From Phoronis australis (lineage: Eukaryota; Phoronida; Phoronidae): a stretch of DNA of 64,000 bases. The position numbers and the translations under genes were made by a program. The stretch lies in assembly GCA_002633005.1 (NCBI GenBank), contig NMRA01000353.1:304897-368896 (forward strand), given 5' to 3'. Below, piece by piece: positions 35,261 through 45,839 of the stretch; position 1 is the stretch's first letter, and each line of letters opens with the position of its first letter. The notes under the pieces were generated by a model that was not told where the DNA came from, ran no database searches, and saw nothing but the letters and a program-made list of their open reading frames with translations.

Positions 35261-36077
35261 CAAGACATATTTGAAGCTGGTAAGAGTTGTATCTGTGCTT
35301 CATAGCGGTACTGGCTCTGGAAATTTGGATGACTTGCGATACAGGCGATTTGTGGATGAGGTGTCAGACTAGCCACAGTCCAAATGTTCAGAGTGTCAAA
35401 ATCCAGGTCGATGTCTCTTTGTGGCGGGTCATCTCTTCTTCAAAATAGTTGACATGTCTGTTGTTAGGACAACATTTCATGGTCCCCAGACACAAGTTGC
35501 AGTGCTGGTTATAAGCCGGGCACTAACGCCCGTGAGTTTCAGTTACCGCATCGGCCACAGTGTCTGCCTCCAAATGTCGCACCACGCCTCCAATCATCAC
35601 GTGTACCAAATATTGCATCGCGTCCACTGGCCATACCGCGTGCACTAGGTCTACCGGGACCACCATTCGCACTGCGCCGCGATGAAGTACCATGTCCAGG
35701 CTGAGTGACCTGTGTGCAAAAACTTCAGATTCCTGGCCCTGTTGATGTATCTTTTTATTTTCAATGGATTATTCAAATTTCAGGTACTTTTCAATCGTTT
35801 GATCAAGAGTTAAATCGTCCTCCCACGTAATACTTTGTCTCTCACACCATTGGAAATTTGTATGGATACCTGTCGGTCAGGCACTTCGCCAAATTGTCCG
35901 CCCAGGTCACGAACACTCGTGATGAAATCGTTCATACTTTCCGTGGGGCCTTAACTCCGTTGTTGAAATTTTGTGATAGCCAGTTTGAGTAGTTTTTTGG
36001 TTCAAAGTACCTGTCAAAGGCTTCTACAACCAATCGATATTTCTGTTTTTCTGATGCCGAGAGCCTGAAGTTGTTAA

Positions 36078-37938
36078 AGGAGAATGCCCCCCAAATAACA
36101 ACCAATTCTGTATCAAGTTAGGTCGAGTAAATCCACTTGATAACGGCAGGTTCGGTTGCGTTACCTGACACCTGACGGCAGACGGAGGTGTTGAAATTAT
36201 CCAATGACGTAATTGGTTTCACACGCAGTCTGTTCAGCAGTTCACAACACGGATTAGTGGTGTCAGCTTATCGCTTGAATTCATCGATTAACACCAATTA
36301 ATCGTCAAAATTCGATGTAAAACCCTTAAAAATACGCCGAGTTCTTGTAGAAACGTGTTGTTTTATTTCGCTGTCACGGATTTCCTGGTATTTAGACACA
36401 TCGTAACCTACAAAGTTCGGCAGGCCAATTTACCAAGGTCCGTAGCAGGATTTTGGGGTCTGTTCGGAGATAAATTCGAACTATTCTTCCGTGAAATACA
36501 GACAGGAGACCCTAGATCTGTTTAGTTAATACTTGTGATTTTTTGAGTTCTAAACACACAAAACGCTTGTTATCCCGGCCAGTGGCTCGGAACCCGATCA
36601 GGCTCATCGCGACCGCCGGGACTGGCACGAACATAAACCAGCTTGAGTTGGACACTAAACCTCCAGTCACGAAAAGACTATAATAGTGAGCCAAAGAAAT
36701 AATGTGCACGTAAAACCTACTTACTTGTCGGGGGCCGCGAAGTCGGGTTCCCCTTCCACAGACCGTCATTGCAAAGGTTGTCACAGTAACAATGATTTGA
36801 ATAATGTATTTGTATTTCTAAAAGCCGCTAAAGCAGTGGTTTATTCATTGCTGGCTTCTTAAAACATTTGCATTGTCGAGCACTCCAAGGCAATACAAAT
36901 TGTATCCAATGAGACAGACTTTGATTCGGTTTCATATAAGCATTGGTTATGAGAATAATTCATTTTGAAACAGAACGCAGAATAATAAACGTCTACGAGT
37001 CAACTCGCCCGGCGCCAATCCCGACTTAGTCAAGAGCTCATCCGGCGACGAAGACTACACGTTAGTATAGGTTTCACAGGCTACCGGTTCGAACCGGAAT
37101 ACACTGATCTGTAATACCTGCAATACCTGTCACGGACAGGATCATTGGGGATATGCTGGTGCATTATTCCCCTCCCCAGACCATCCGTGACAGCAGAAGG
37201 CGCAGAACTCCAGGGCTGACGTTGCCCGTAAGCATTTGATTTGACAGCACTTGGGCACGGCTCTTGTGACTCTTCGCAGCATGGCCATAAATAATACCGG
37301 CTTCGAGCAGTCGGCTGCCATCATTGAACTCAGCCAGTTGGGATGCAGTCTGTTCGAGGTTGCGTTTGCGGGCCAGCAGCCTAACGTCAGCCGAATATAA
37401 GTAGAGGGGTTGGTTGGTGGTGCATGAGCCAGCGAGGTAATCTGCACGGAATCTGCCATGGAATCGGTGGCAAAGAGAATACACTGATCAAGAAATACTA
37501 GAGAGGCACCGTGAATATGCACAGGCAACGGAACGTATGGATAGTTCTTTTAAACCGGAATTCTTCAGAGAAATCACTGTCGACGAAGTGCCGGCCACAG
37601 ACACGGAGATGTTTCACGGCCTCATACTTGCTATTATCAGCGTACCTTTCATTCTTCACTACCGCGAGCCACTTGCTAAGCATTTCGGGCTCTCGAGGAA
37701 GTCGAAAAAACGATATACCCTCTTTCTTAGCAGCTTCATAGTTCGGACAAGCGGCAACCGATGCACCGCAATATAGCGACATTTACTCTGCAGACGAACC
37801 ACTGACGTCGCTTCTCACTTTCCTCGCAGGTTAACGCGACACCTCTCGGCAAGGTGAGGTCGACCGTATAAGAGGCGATGTGGATATAGACCGATTAAGA
37901 CGGTAAAAAAGACTAATTAAATCGGGTAGCATTCTCCT
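36078..37938 (-). mobile_element. Kolobok/T2-type DNA transposon, copy A, TTAA TSD
   Basis: The ends AGGAGAATGCCCCCC and the complement of AGGAGAATGCTACCC are flanked by TTAA at 36074-36077 and 37939-37942. Together these give the TTAAAGGRR terminal motif known for the T2/Kolobok superfamily, whose transposases carry THAP domains; a THAP exon lies inside. A second copy at 58425-60020 matches it along most of its length in the opposite orientation. The transposase catalytic domain was not recognised. The element interrupts a Gypsy gag. Confidence 0.85.
37498..37782 (-). CDS. THAP-type zinc-finger exon of the Kolobok element
   Basis: The ATG at 37782 opens a 94-codon frame containing CGASVAACPNYEAAKKEG, FFRLPREPEMLSKWLAVVKN and RVCGRHFVDSDF. 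The spacing of two N-terminal Cys, the conserved Pro and Trp, and the CxxHF motif is that of the C2CH THAP DNA-binding domain. The first Cys pair is six residues apart, slightly wider than the usual two to four. In Kolobok elements this domain binds the element ends. The frame after the domain ends within 25 codons and no DDE domain follows, so the protein as read is a DNA-binding fragment. Confidence 0.75.
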   Translation of the reverse strand: MSLYCGASVAACPNYEAAKKEGISFFRLPREPEMLSKWLAVVKNERYADNSKYEAVKHLRVCGRHFVDSDFSEEFRFKRTIHTFRCLCIFTVPL

Positions 37939-38113
37939 TTAAATACAGTCAAGTATTGTGAACCCATACACGTGAGGAGTATTGCTACTTTCCGCTCATC
38001 GCGGAAATCTTGTTTATCCGTCGCGATTAAATAAAAGACCAGCTGTTGTTTCCAGGAGCGCCACTGTTCAATCGCATTGTCACCGATGACTAATTTTGAC
38101 GGGGGTTAAAAAT

Positions 38114-38330
38114 ACATAATCGTGACACCATGTAATGTATTAAAAAAGGTGCTTTATTCTGCCATCCTGATTCGTACTTTCAACGCAATGGCAACGAGCG
38201 CCATCTGTTGATAATTGCATAACCATACAGAACAACAGGGAAACGAGCCAGTTAGTGGAGTGCAGTTGGGTTCAATCGATACAGCTGTACCACGATAGCA
38301 GTGTTAACGCGGAGGGTAATAATATATCGA
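38114..38330 (-). repeat. Probable 5' LTR and primer-binding site of the Gypsy element
   Basis: On the minus strand an AATAAA (about 38157) precedes TTTTTTAATACATTACA and then TGGTGTCACGA. That is the arrangement of an LTR ending in CA followed by a primer-binding site. The outer LTR border, perhaps at the TGTTAACACTGC near 38304, is uncertain. Confidence 0.45.
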
Positions 38331-38374
38331 GAAAACAACTATGCCCACTCTGAAAATATAAGAACGCGGTGGCA

Positions 38375-38498
38375 ATGTCAATTTGGATTATTAAGATGGC
38401 CGGTCGTCCAATATCGTCTCATTCGAAATGGCTTTTAGGATGCTGCGGTTTGCTGTGTACGATCGTCTTTATCACTTACTCTTACTCCCTTGACAGAG
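38375..38498 (+). CDS. Probable first exon of a type II membrane protein
   Basis: Two in-frame ATGs (38375 and 38396, the second in a better AAGATGG context) open a short frame. It encodes a small basic N-terminus (MAGRPISSHSK) and then a hydrophobic segment of about 20 residues (WLLGCCGLLCTIVFITYSYS), closed by a canonical donor (GACAGAG/GTACGT) in phase 1. This is the layout of Golgi type II enzymes. The exon at 60831-61026, with NXPE-like sequence on the same strand, begins in the matching phase and may be its continuation across a repeat-filled intron. Confidence 0.5.
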
Positions 38499-38989
38499 GT
38501 ACGTTTACTTAATATGTAATTCTTCGTTACTAGGCTTCCTTAAAACTTCCATTATTGGCTGACTAGAGGTAAAGCATGAAATGATGAATACTTCAAATCT
38601 CTTGGGACAAAATTCTTGAATATTCTCCTAATGTTGCAGTTCAGAACCCCTAGTAAAATAAGACTGGCAGTGTGACAACGTCAGCCAAATAACTTAACCC
38701 TAGATTTATAATTTTTGCCATCGACTAGAATAGTCAAGTTCGTTCTTTACCATAGGCGGATCTAAGGGAGGAATTCAGAAAGTTTGGATCCCTTTTTAGC
38801 CAAAGCGCAAACAAACACTAAGGGAAAATATGCGGCTGCTAGTGTTTCATTTATCTAGAACCGTGGTGCATTTACTTTCATACTGGGGAACTGCACGAAT
38901 ATTTGATTCTACCCAGACGCCCACCACGCTTTAAATAAGATGTACTCGTCAATCACGGAGGGGCCTCTGGTAATAAGCTGCATAATTTA

Positions 38990-41900
38990 TTCGATAAACA
39001 TGAGTTATTACAAACATTGATATTGACTGCTTACAAATATTTCTTAACAATCATAAGACCGATTTCTCTTTGCTCAGCGTGAATATTCAGTCTCTGCATT
39101 CTAAATTTAATCAACTTCAGGCTATTTTACGAAATTTAAAAAACAAACATTTGCTGTTTGACTGCATCTGCTTACAGGAAACTTGGCTGGATTCTGATGA
39201 CAATTTCAGTTTTTACAATTCAGGAGGTTACAATATAATAAAAAGTCTTAGAAACTGAATGTTCCAAACGTGAGAGCTTGGTTATTTACGTTGTAGATAC
39301 GATTAAAAAACCAATTTTGAAATAATTAATAATAAAAAGACACATGAAGGTTTAGTAATCAAAGTGAAATCGAGCAGTGGTAAACATCTTATCATATTTA
39401 ACATATATAGATCCCCTTCGAATGTAGAGAGACACTTTTATGACTTCATGTTTGACTTTATTCCAACAATTTCAAAGTTCATTGCTTAAGAGGGTGACTT
39501 TTTGATAGCTGGTGACTTCAATGTCAATTTACTACAAACTTTCAATAATACAAAATTTGCTATTTTTGACCAAATGTTAAACCTGTCTGTTCTTCCTAAG
39601 ATAACCTTTCCTACTCGTCTGACCAACAACATGTGTACTCTTAATGATTAAATTTATAAAAATTCTCTCCAACCACGAACATGTCCGAGTTTGGTATACT
39701 TTTAAGTAATTTATCAGACCGTTTCCCCATATTTTGTCTCTCAATATTAATAACAAAAGTAAACCTCATCAACCTAAATTTATTCAGATAAAATCACAGT
39801 CAAAAAAATCTATGTCAATTTTAAAACTGATTTGGCTTCAGTCTTTGTCTCAAAACCCTAACACCAATTATAGTCACTTAAGAACAATTATTTTGGATTT
39901 GGTAAATAATTCTAACATTTTCACTCCAAAACCAAACGTTTCAACAAGAATAAACATAAACTCAACGACTGGATTACATTGGGCATATTAAAATCAATAA
40001 AAGTGCGAGATAAAATCTATAAAAAGTGAAAACCACACCTCCTGATTCTATTTTTTCTCGCATTTACTCATTAAAACTGCGAAATTATAACAGTATACTT
40101 AAATCTGTAATAAAAGAAGTCAAACGTATGCACTATGAAAGCAGTTGAAGCAACACGAAAATGATATAGTACAAACTTGGCAAGTCGTCAAAAACGTAAT
40201 TTCTAATTCATCCTTTACAACTGTTCTCCCTCAGTTTATCACCTGTACCGCAGCTGGACACGTTACTGATCAACAGAAAATAGCTGATCAGTTCAACAAC
40301 TATTTTATTAATCTTGGTAATAATTTGGCTTCTCAAATACCGAGCGTTTCTAAAATTATCTTCACGGTTCCCTGACTCTATCTTTAAGTTTAAAACTGTT
40401 GATAACGACGAAGTACTAAAAGTAATGGAAAATCTCAAATCAAAATCCGCTACAGACAGTGATGGCCTATCATGCTCATTTATCAAAAAATACTCGAACA
40501 TATTATGCAAACCAATTTCTATGATTATAAACCAATCCTTACGTACAAGTATTTTCCCCAATGGTTTGAAGGTAGCTAAGGTAATCCCCATTTATAAAGG
40601 TAATGACACAAACAGTAACTCTCTTGTTAACTACAGACCAATATCTATGCTACCTACGATTTCCAAAGTTTTTGAATAAAATGTTCATGATCAAGTCTAT
40701 TCTTCTTTTTCATAACAATCTTCTATATAAGCTTTAGTATGATTTCGGCCCCAACCACTCCATTGAACATGCGGCAACTGAATTCGTCCACTCTCTTTAC
40801 AAAAACTTAGACAAAAGTTTGAGCCCAACTTCCGTATTTATATATATTTCTAAAGCCTCTGATACGATTGAGCACCATATCCTCCTAAAACATTAAAACA
40901 TTACGCGTTTTCTAATAACGAATTTTATTGGTTTCAAAGGTAGTCAGTTCGTCTGTCTTGATACTGTAACTTCGTCCCAAATTGACATTTCTGCACGTGT
41001 ACCACAGGCATCTATTCTAGGATCTCTCCCATTCTTTAATCTATGCAAATGACATCACTTTCTCCAGCAAGGCACAGTTCATTATATACGCAGACGACAC
41101 ATGCCTTTTAATTCCTTTCCATCTTGGCAAAAACCATGGCCTCGACGATCAAACCATCAGAATAAATAATATCCTACAAGAAGTTTAGATTGGTTAAATA
41201 CCAATAAATTAGCGCTCAACACAAGTAAAACAAAATTTATGCTGTTTCGATTTCCACAAAAAATCAGCGAAGCTGACATCCCTCTAATCAAAATCAACAA
41301 TGAAATTATTAACAGAGTTGAAAATTTCAAATTTTTATGTATTTTTGTAGACAGTCATCTTTCGTGGAACAAGCATGTTCAGGAAATTTCTAACAAAATT
41401 GCCAAAACTATGGACATCTCCATACTGAAACACTATTTTCCCAAACACACACTCCTGATGATATACAATGCTCTTATACTATCACATTTATATTTTGGTA
41501 TAACACTATGGGGGTTGAAATTGAAACTTCTGTAGAAAAAAAGCAGGGAAATAAAACACTTCTTCTTAACGACATATTTAACCAAGCTTCCCTAAAATTC
41601 TTTTACAAATTCAAACATAATCAATTGCCTATTTACTTTTATGATAACAATTTTTTCCAATTTTCCATCAGTCACCAAGAGATCATCCTAGAAAATGCAG
41701 TCAACAACCCATCCTAAAACTGCCCACCTACAACAGAAAAAGTTGTGAAATTTCATTAATGTTCAAAATACCGAATCAAATAAACAACTGTATCCTTCCG
41801 AGATATGTTACAGACAAAATCGACACGCATAGTTTACATGAGTTCTCTATGAATTTAAAAAACAAAATGTTAAGCACTTACAGTTCTCATTGTAACGTTC

Positions 41901-42255
41901 TACATTGTTATGCATGTTTTAATTGAAGTAACCGTCGTGATCACCTGTCTTACATCTCAGTGATATGCTTTTCTAAACGAGCGGTCTCCCTTGTATCAAT
42001 AGTCTCCGTGCTTAATTCATTGCAAACTACATTTAACTTACGTTTTTAAATAAACGCATTGTATCTTATTTCATTGTAGATGTACTTTTTCTGTTCTTAT
42101 TTATTTATATTGTTCTTCTAAATTGTTAATATCTATTTAATTTATTGTTACTCAGTGGTCAGCTATTAGCGGCTTGTGCCTTTGCTGACCACCCAGTCAT
42201 ATAACAATGTACGTTTTTATGTGATTTAAAGAATAAAAGTTTCTCTCTCTCAGAG
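38990..42255 (+). pseudogene. Degenerate CR1/Jockey-group LINE (endonuclease and RT)
   Basis: The endonuclease starts near 39060 (LLSVNIQSLHSKFNQLQAIL, then FDCICLQETWLDSDD) and continues at about 39500 (FLIAGDFNVNLLQ). RT blocks follow: KSKSATDSDGLSCSFIKKYS (40440-40500), VAKVIPIYKG, NYRPISMLPTISKVFE (40630-40678), IIYADDTCLL (about 41080-41115, catalytic Asp pair intact), LDWLNTNKLALNTSKTKFM and FKFLCIFVDSHLSWNKHV. Stops and frameshifts occur throughout. The 3' region contains CAGTGGTCAGCTATTAGC and a mirrored TGCTGACCACCCAG, and ends GAATAAAAGTTTCTCTCTCTC at about 42255. The clade within the CR1/Jockey group is not certain. Confidence 0.8.
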
Positions 42256-42630
42256 ATCACAACAGTAGTTTTCATTACCGGGCTTTTACTCATTGTTTGT
42301 AATTTAGAATTCTCTGAACTGAGAAACTTCCCCTTTCGTAAAAACCTTGATCCACCTTTGGATACAATGTTCGCTAATTTCCGTGTGACGTTATGGTATA
42401 CATTACTGCTTACACTGATATTTTTACATATGTGTATGGTAACGTGCTATGGTATTGAAACTGACGAATATTGTATCGAATCAGCGTGAATGAAATGGCT
42501 CACATTTTTGTCTCACGACATATTTCTAACACGAAATAATGGAGCTATATTGTGTAGTGAATTTTTCTAGATACAGAAATGGGGAAATTAGTCGTGGTAA
42601 AATGAAACTACATGTCTTACCATGGAGTAG
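42256..42630. other. No recognisable gene
   Basis: AT-rich sequence between the LINE 3' end and a possible exon; no structure recognised. Confidence 0.4.
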
Positions 42631-42819
42631 CGGTTTCACGCAATCTTCCCACGGACAATTCCGACGTGCAACGAAGATGATGCAACCGACAACGACGACT
42701 TTAACAACCCGCAGCCGCCGTGGGCGATTAAGCCGTCGTTTATTAAGTACGACCTCAGAGAAAAGGGGCTGACGACGACGATGACACACGGGAAGGACCT
42801 AATCTATGACTATGGTTAA
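42631..42819 (+). CDS. Possible coding segment, product unknown
   Basis: A plus-strand frame between a TAG at 42628 and a TAA after 42819 reads CNEDDATDNDDFNNPQPPW, AIKPSFIKYDLREKGL and THGKDLIYDY. The composition looks protein-like (acidic stretch, then a mixed segment) and differs from the AT-rich surroundings. The putative borders (GGAGTAG/CGG and TATG/GTTAAA) are poor splice sites and not in phase with the exons at 38498 or 60831. It could be an exon of the neighbouring membrane-protein gene, a gene relic or chance. Confidence 0.2.
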   Translation, partial: RFHAIFPRTIPTCNEDDATDNDDFNNPQPPWAIKPSFIKYDLREKGLTTTMTHGKDLIYDYG

Positions 42820-43222
42820 AAAGGAGTTAGTTAAACGAAAGTGTTAAAAATGACATTTTCCACTAGGCGACATGTTATCAACAGCAGTAGGGTTACTGTT
42901 CACTGTCTGGAAATTCTTCACAATAAAGCGGCTAAAAACCCGGGTTCCCATAAAAATAACTTTTGATTTGAATTACTTATCGCTAGAAAATCAGGCACGT
43001 AGCTGGCCAATTTTTGTCCAGAACGCACGAACCGTGTCATAAACTTTGATGGAGGCAACCATGCGAGAAAAGAAGCTACTGTCATCTCTGGCAATTGTTC
43101 GCCATCTCTTTGGCTACGACTCCAGGGGTACACTTGGCACCAGTTCCGTTTATCTGTGTAGTGCCCATCTAGACTCAGTTTAATTAGAAATGAACAGTGG
43201 CCAGCTCTCTTCCCAGGGTAAA

Positions 43223-43353
43223 GTTCAGTAACACTTGTCGCCTCGCTGAAAAGCAAGACTTAGCGAGATTGCGTGAGATATTGTCGTGTATTTCAAATGA
43301 GAACACGTGATTGATTTTGGCTAGATTTTAACGAGGTCCTATCGTTACTGAAC
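43223..43353. mobile_element. GTTCAG-family MITE, copy 3
   Basis: GTTCAGTAACACTTGTCG at the left and GGTCCTATCGTTACTGAAC at the right enclose the core AAAGCAAGACTTAGCGAGAT, shared with the copies at 4362 and 60320. Confidence 0.75.
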
Positions 43354-43676
43354 TCTGCACAGGTCTCAGTTTACTACCAAAACCACGGATATTCCACGAA
43401 ATACCTACATGTATGCGGGACTGTGAACTTTCTGATTCGCTGTAAGCAGTACCGATCTGCTCCACTAAAAGTTCTCTCGTTGGGCCGAGGCCGGGTTTCT
43501 ATGGGCTCACCTCGGAGACTCGGTCGTGCACGAGTTCGTCGTAGAAAAACCCTTACAGAAGAGTTTGTTGTAAGAGATCTTTGCGTTAACAATTAACATC
43601 TTATACTTTGAGTACTTCAACAGTATCATTCGTTGGTTCTTGGCTCATCTGAGTTACGGACCACTTGAGACTACAG

Positions 43677-43866
43677 GGCCTTTCGCATTCGCATTACAGA
43701 CTATAGTGGACTACGTTCTCGACCACAAGAATTGACCCAATGTGAAAGGTCGGACTTAGACCGTTCTAAATTTAGTACGACGCTAAAGTTGGTACGCTGG
43801 AAACGGCCGGACCAGCGGGTGGACCAAAGTTGGTCCCATTACGCAAACGTAATGCGAAAGGTTTGG
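43677..43866. mobile_element. Short MITE with CCTTTCGCATT inverted ends
   Basis: GGCCTTTCGCATTCGCATTA at the left and GTAATGCGAAAGG at the right are inverted. It is about 190 bases long with no coding capacity. The superfamily is unclear; Harbinger-like is possible given the Myb-like ORF just downstream. Confidence 0.5.
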
Positions 43867-43970
43867 CTCGACCGTCCTTAATGAGATCTCCACTTCACGT
43901 GAGTGTGGAGTTCTTCCCGCCACTTAGCGCACTCTCTCACTGTTCACTATAAAATTTTAAACTTAAACAT

Positions 43971-44093
43971 GTCTCAAAATAAGAATGGAAGTGGCAACTG
44001 GTTGTCGGATGAAACGGAGATCCTTATACGCATTTGGAGGGATATATCTGTCATGTTTAGTACGACTAAGCTTCTAAGTTAGGTAGATGGAGT
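43971..44093 (+). CDS. Short Myb/SANT-like N-terminus (transposon-associated relic?)
   Basis: ATG at 43971; the peptide begins MSQNKNGSGNWLSDETEILI and continues RIWRDI, then stops at 44091. The pattern W-x2-DE-x2-L-x3-W is the first helix of Myb/SANT-like domains, as in the Myb-like protein of Harbinger transposons. The rest of the domain is missing, so this is a truncated relic or a first exon. Confidence 0.3.
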
Positions 44094-45839
44094 ATTTGTC
44101 CGGTCAAGTGAGAAAAGTGACAATTTGGCAATTGACAATTAGGTTATCATACTAATCTAAGATATATGTTCTGACCGCAAACTTGTCTGGACTAACGTAT
44201 TTCTCCCACTGTATCAAAAGTTCGATTTTGTGTTTTGAAGTAGGCGGTTTTTCCCCAACAGCCGTCGTGTAGCCTACAGCGTTAATCATGCTTATCTCCT
44301 TAGCAGACTTTGCCAGAAACTTGGCTTAGTTGGACGACAGACAACGTTAATAGAACACAATTTCCTTCAAACGATAACAAGTCCTATGCTGTAATAGACC
44401 AGACCCGGGTTTAGCGGTGGGTGTATCACAGCCGCAATAGCAAATAATTTTTACATCTTTTCTACTTTTTGCTTCGACGTTTTCTTCGTTTATTTCAACC
44501 CCCCATGGGTGGGTCTGCAGATGTCTGAGTATGTTTAGATCTCCAGAAATCTCCAAATTGACAGCATTCGATAGTTTATTTCCATACCTGTTTTGTAAAC
44601 TGTTACCTTTCGTAGAAGTTTCTCATCCATAACTTGTTTTGAATTTGAATTTACCCAGTGATATAACTCTAAAGTTTAAGCTATATTTTGCGCGGCCGTT
44701 TTGCTAGCTTAAAATCGAAAATTAACTGTGACCTTTTACTGTCATAAAATCGGGCCCATAATAGTCCTTACCGTAACATGATTTCATATCCGTTATGGAC
44801 AAGAACATCAAAAGCATAAGCGACTCAAAAACGCTTCAGACTTTATTCTGATCGGCCAACCCTCAAATTGCGAATTCAAAAATGGCGCATGTACGGGTAA
44901 CCTGTAACTTGAGTTGGTAACGGGAATGGAATATTACGACCAGTATCACAGTTGGTGGGTGTGGTTGGGAGAGGCAGAAAAATTATAACAAACACAGACG
45001 TTAATTTAGAATTGACAGATCAATGGTCTGTTTAAGCTGCAGGTGTTGTCAAAGTGTTCATTGCATATATTTCAACTTTAAACGACATGTGTCTTGGTTA
45101 TACCACGTGATCAGATCATTCGCACTGAGAAACTATACCCTGTTATTTCGTTGAGCTTAGTGAACAAAATGTTATTTATCAGCTTCCGTTGAGGACAATT
45201 CAAACCAACCCGGGCGTGTTGCCCACGTTTCACAAATACAAATGTCGTGGCTTCATATACTGGGCAATCTACCCAAGTGAACTGTTTATGAGAGTGCGCT
45301 TTATTATAAGGCAACCTTATCGTTTATATGCGTTATCTGTTTGCTCAGTGCGGGTGTCTCGACAACAAGTCCTAAACGCACAAAACGTTCTACTTGTTTT
45401 TTTCTTGGAACCGTATGTGTAGTGTCCCTATGTTTTTTATTATTAAGTCCCTTTATCAAAACTACTGGGTGAAGACGCCTTACCATGAGGATCAGTTTTC
45501 ATATGTTTTCTATCCTGTTACATCATATTTCACATCGATATTGTACTCTGTGAAATTTATGATGTGCTTGTGGAGGTGTTTGTATTGTTTTCGTTCTGTT
45601 TGTGTGTCTGTGGTGTAAATGGGTCAGGATTGTACCGCTATGTTTTTCAATATATGACTGTAATTTGCGACAGGTGCATAACTGTTATAATAATGACAGA
45701 TGAACGTTAAAGAACCTCATTGAAACACTTTTGAGTATAAACTAAATAACATTAGGTAAGACGACAATGGTAATAAACTAATGTTGGATACTATCACTAA
45801 TAAGACAAGAATAACGTTAATTAACACTTATTTTCCAAA
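44094..45839. other. No recognisable gene
   Basis: Only short ORFs without family signatures on both strands; no clear inverted-end element. Confidence 0.4.

Larger units (their letters stand above)
35450..38113 (-). pseudogene. Ty3/Gypsy-type gag (capsid and zinc knuckle), split by a Kolobok insertion
   Basis: On the minus strand 38113-37943 encodes the gag N-terminus (GDNAIEQWRSWKQQLVFYL and KVAILLTCMGSQYL). The frame resumes at 36073 with NFRLSASEKQKYRLVVEAFD and YFEPKNY. Later segments hold SMNDFITSVRDLGGQFGE, a GVRDKVLRG stretch, LTLDQTIEKYLKFE and a broken CxxC(..)H(..)C zinc-knuckle region (CGRCG, then CPAYNQHCNLC) near 35500. The order is that of Metaviridae capsid followed by nucleocapsid. 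The copy has several frameshifts and stops and no pol was found. The frame is continuous across the Kolobok element if one TTAA copy is counted. Confidence 0.75.

Noticed and set aside
37164-37484. Plus-quality minus-strand ORF of 106 codons inside Kolobok copy A as a host gene
   Set aside because: The composition looks protein-like, but it lies inside a mobile element and the corresponding part of copy B was not seen to keep the frame, so it is at most transposon-derived.
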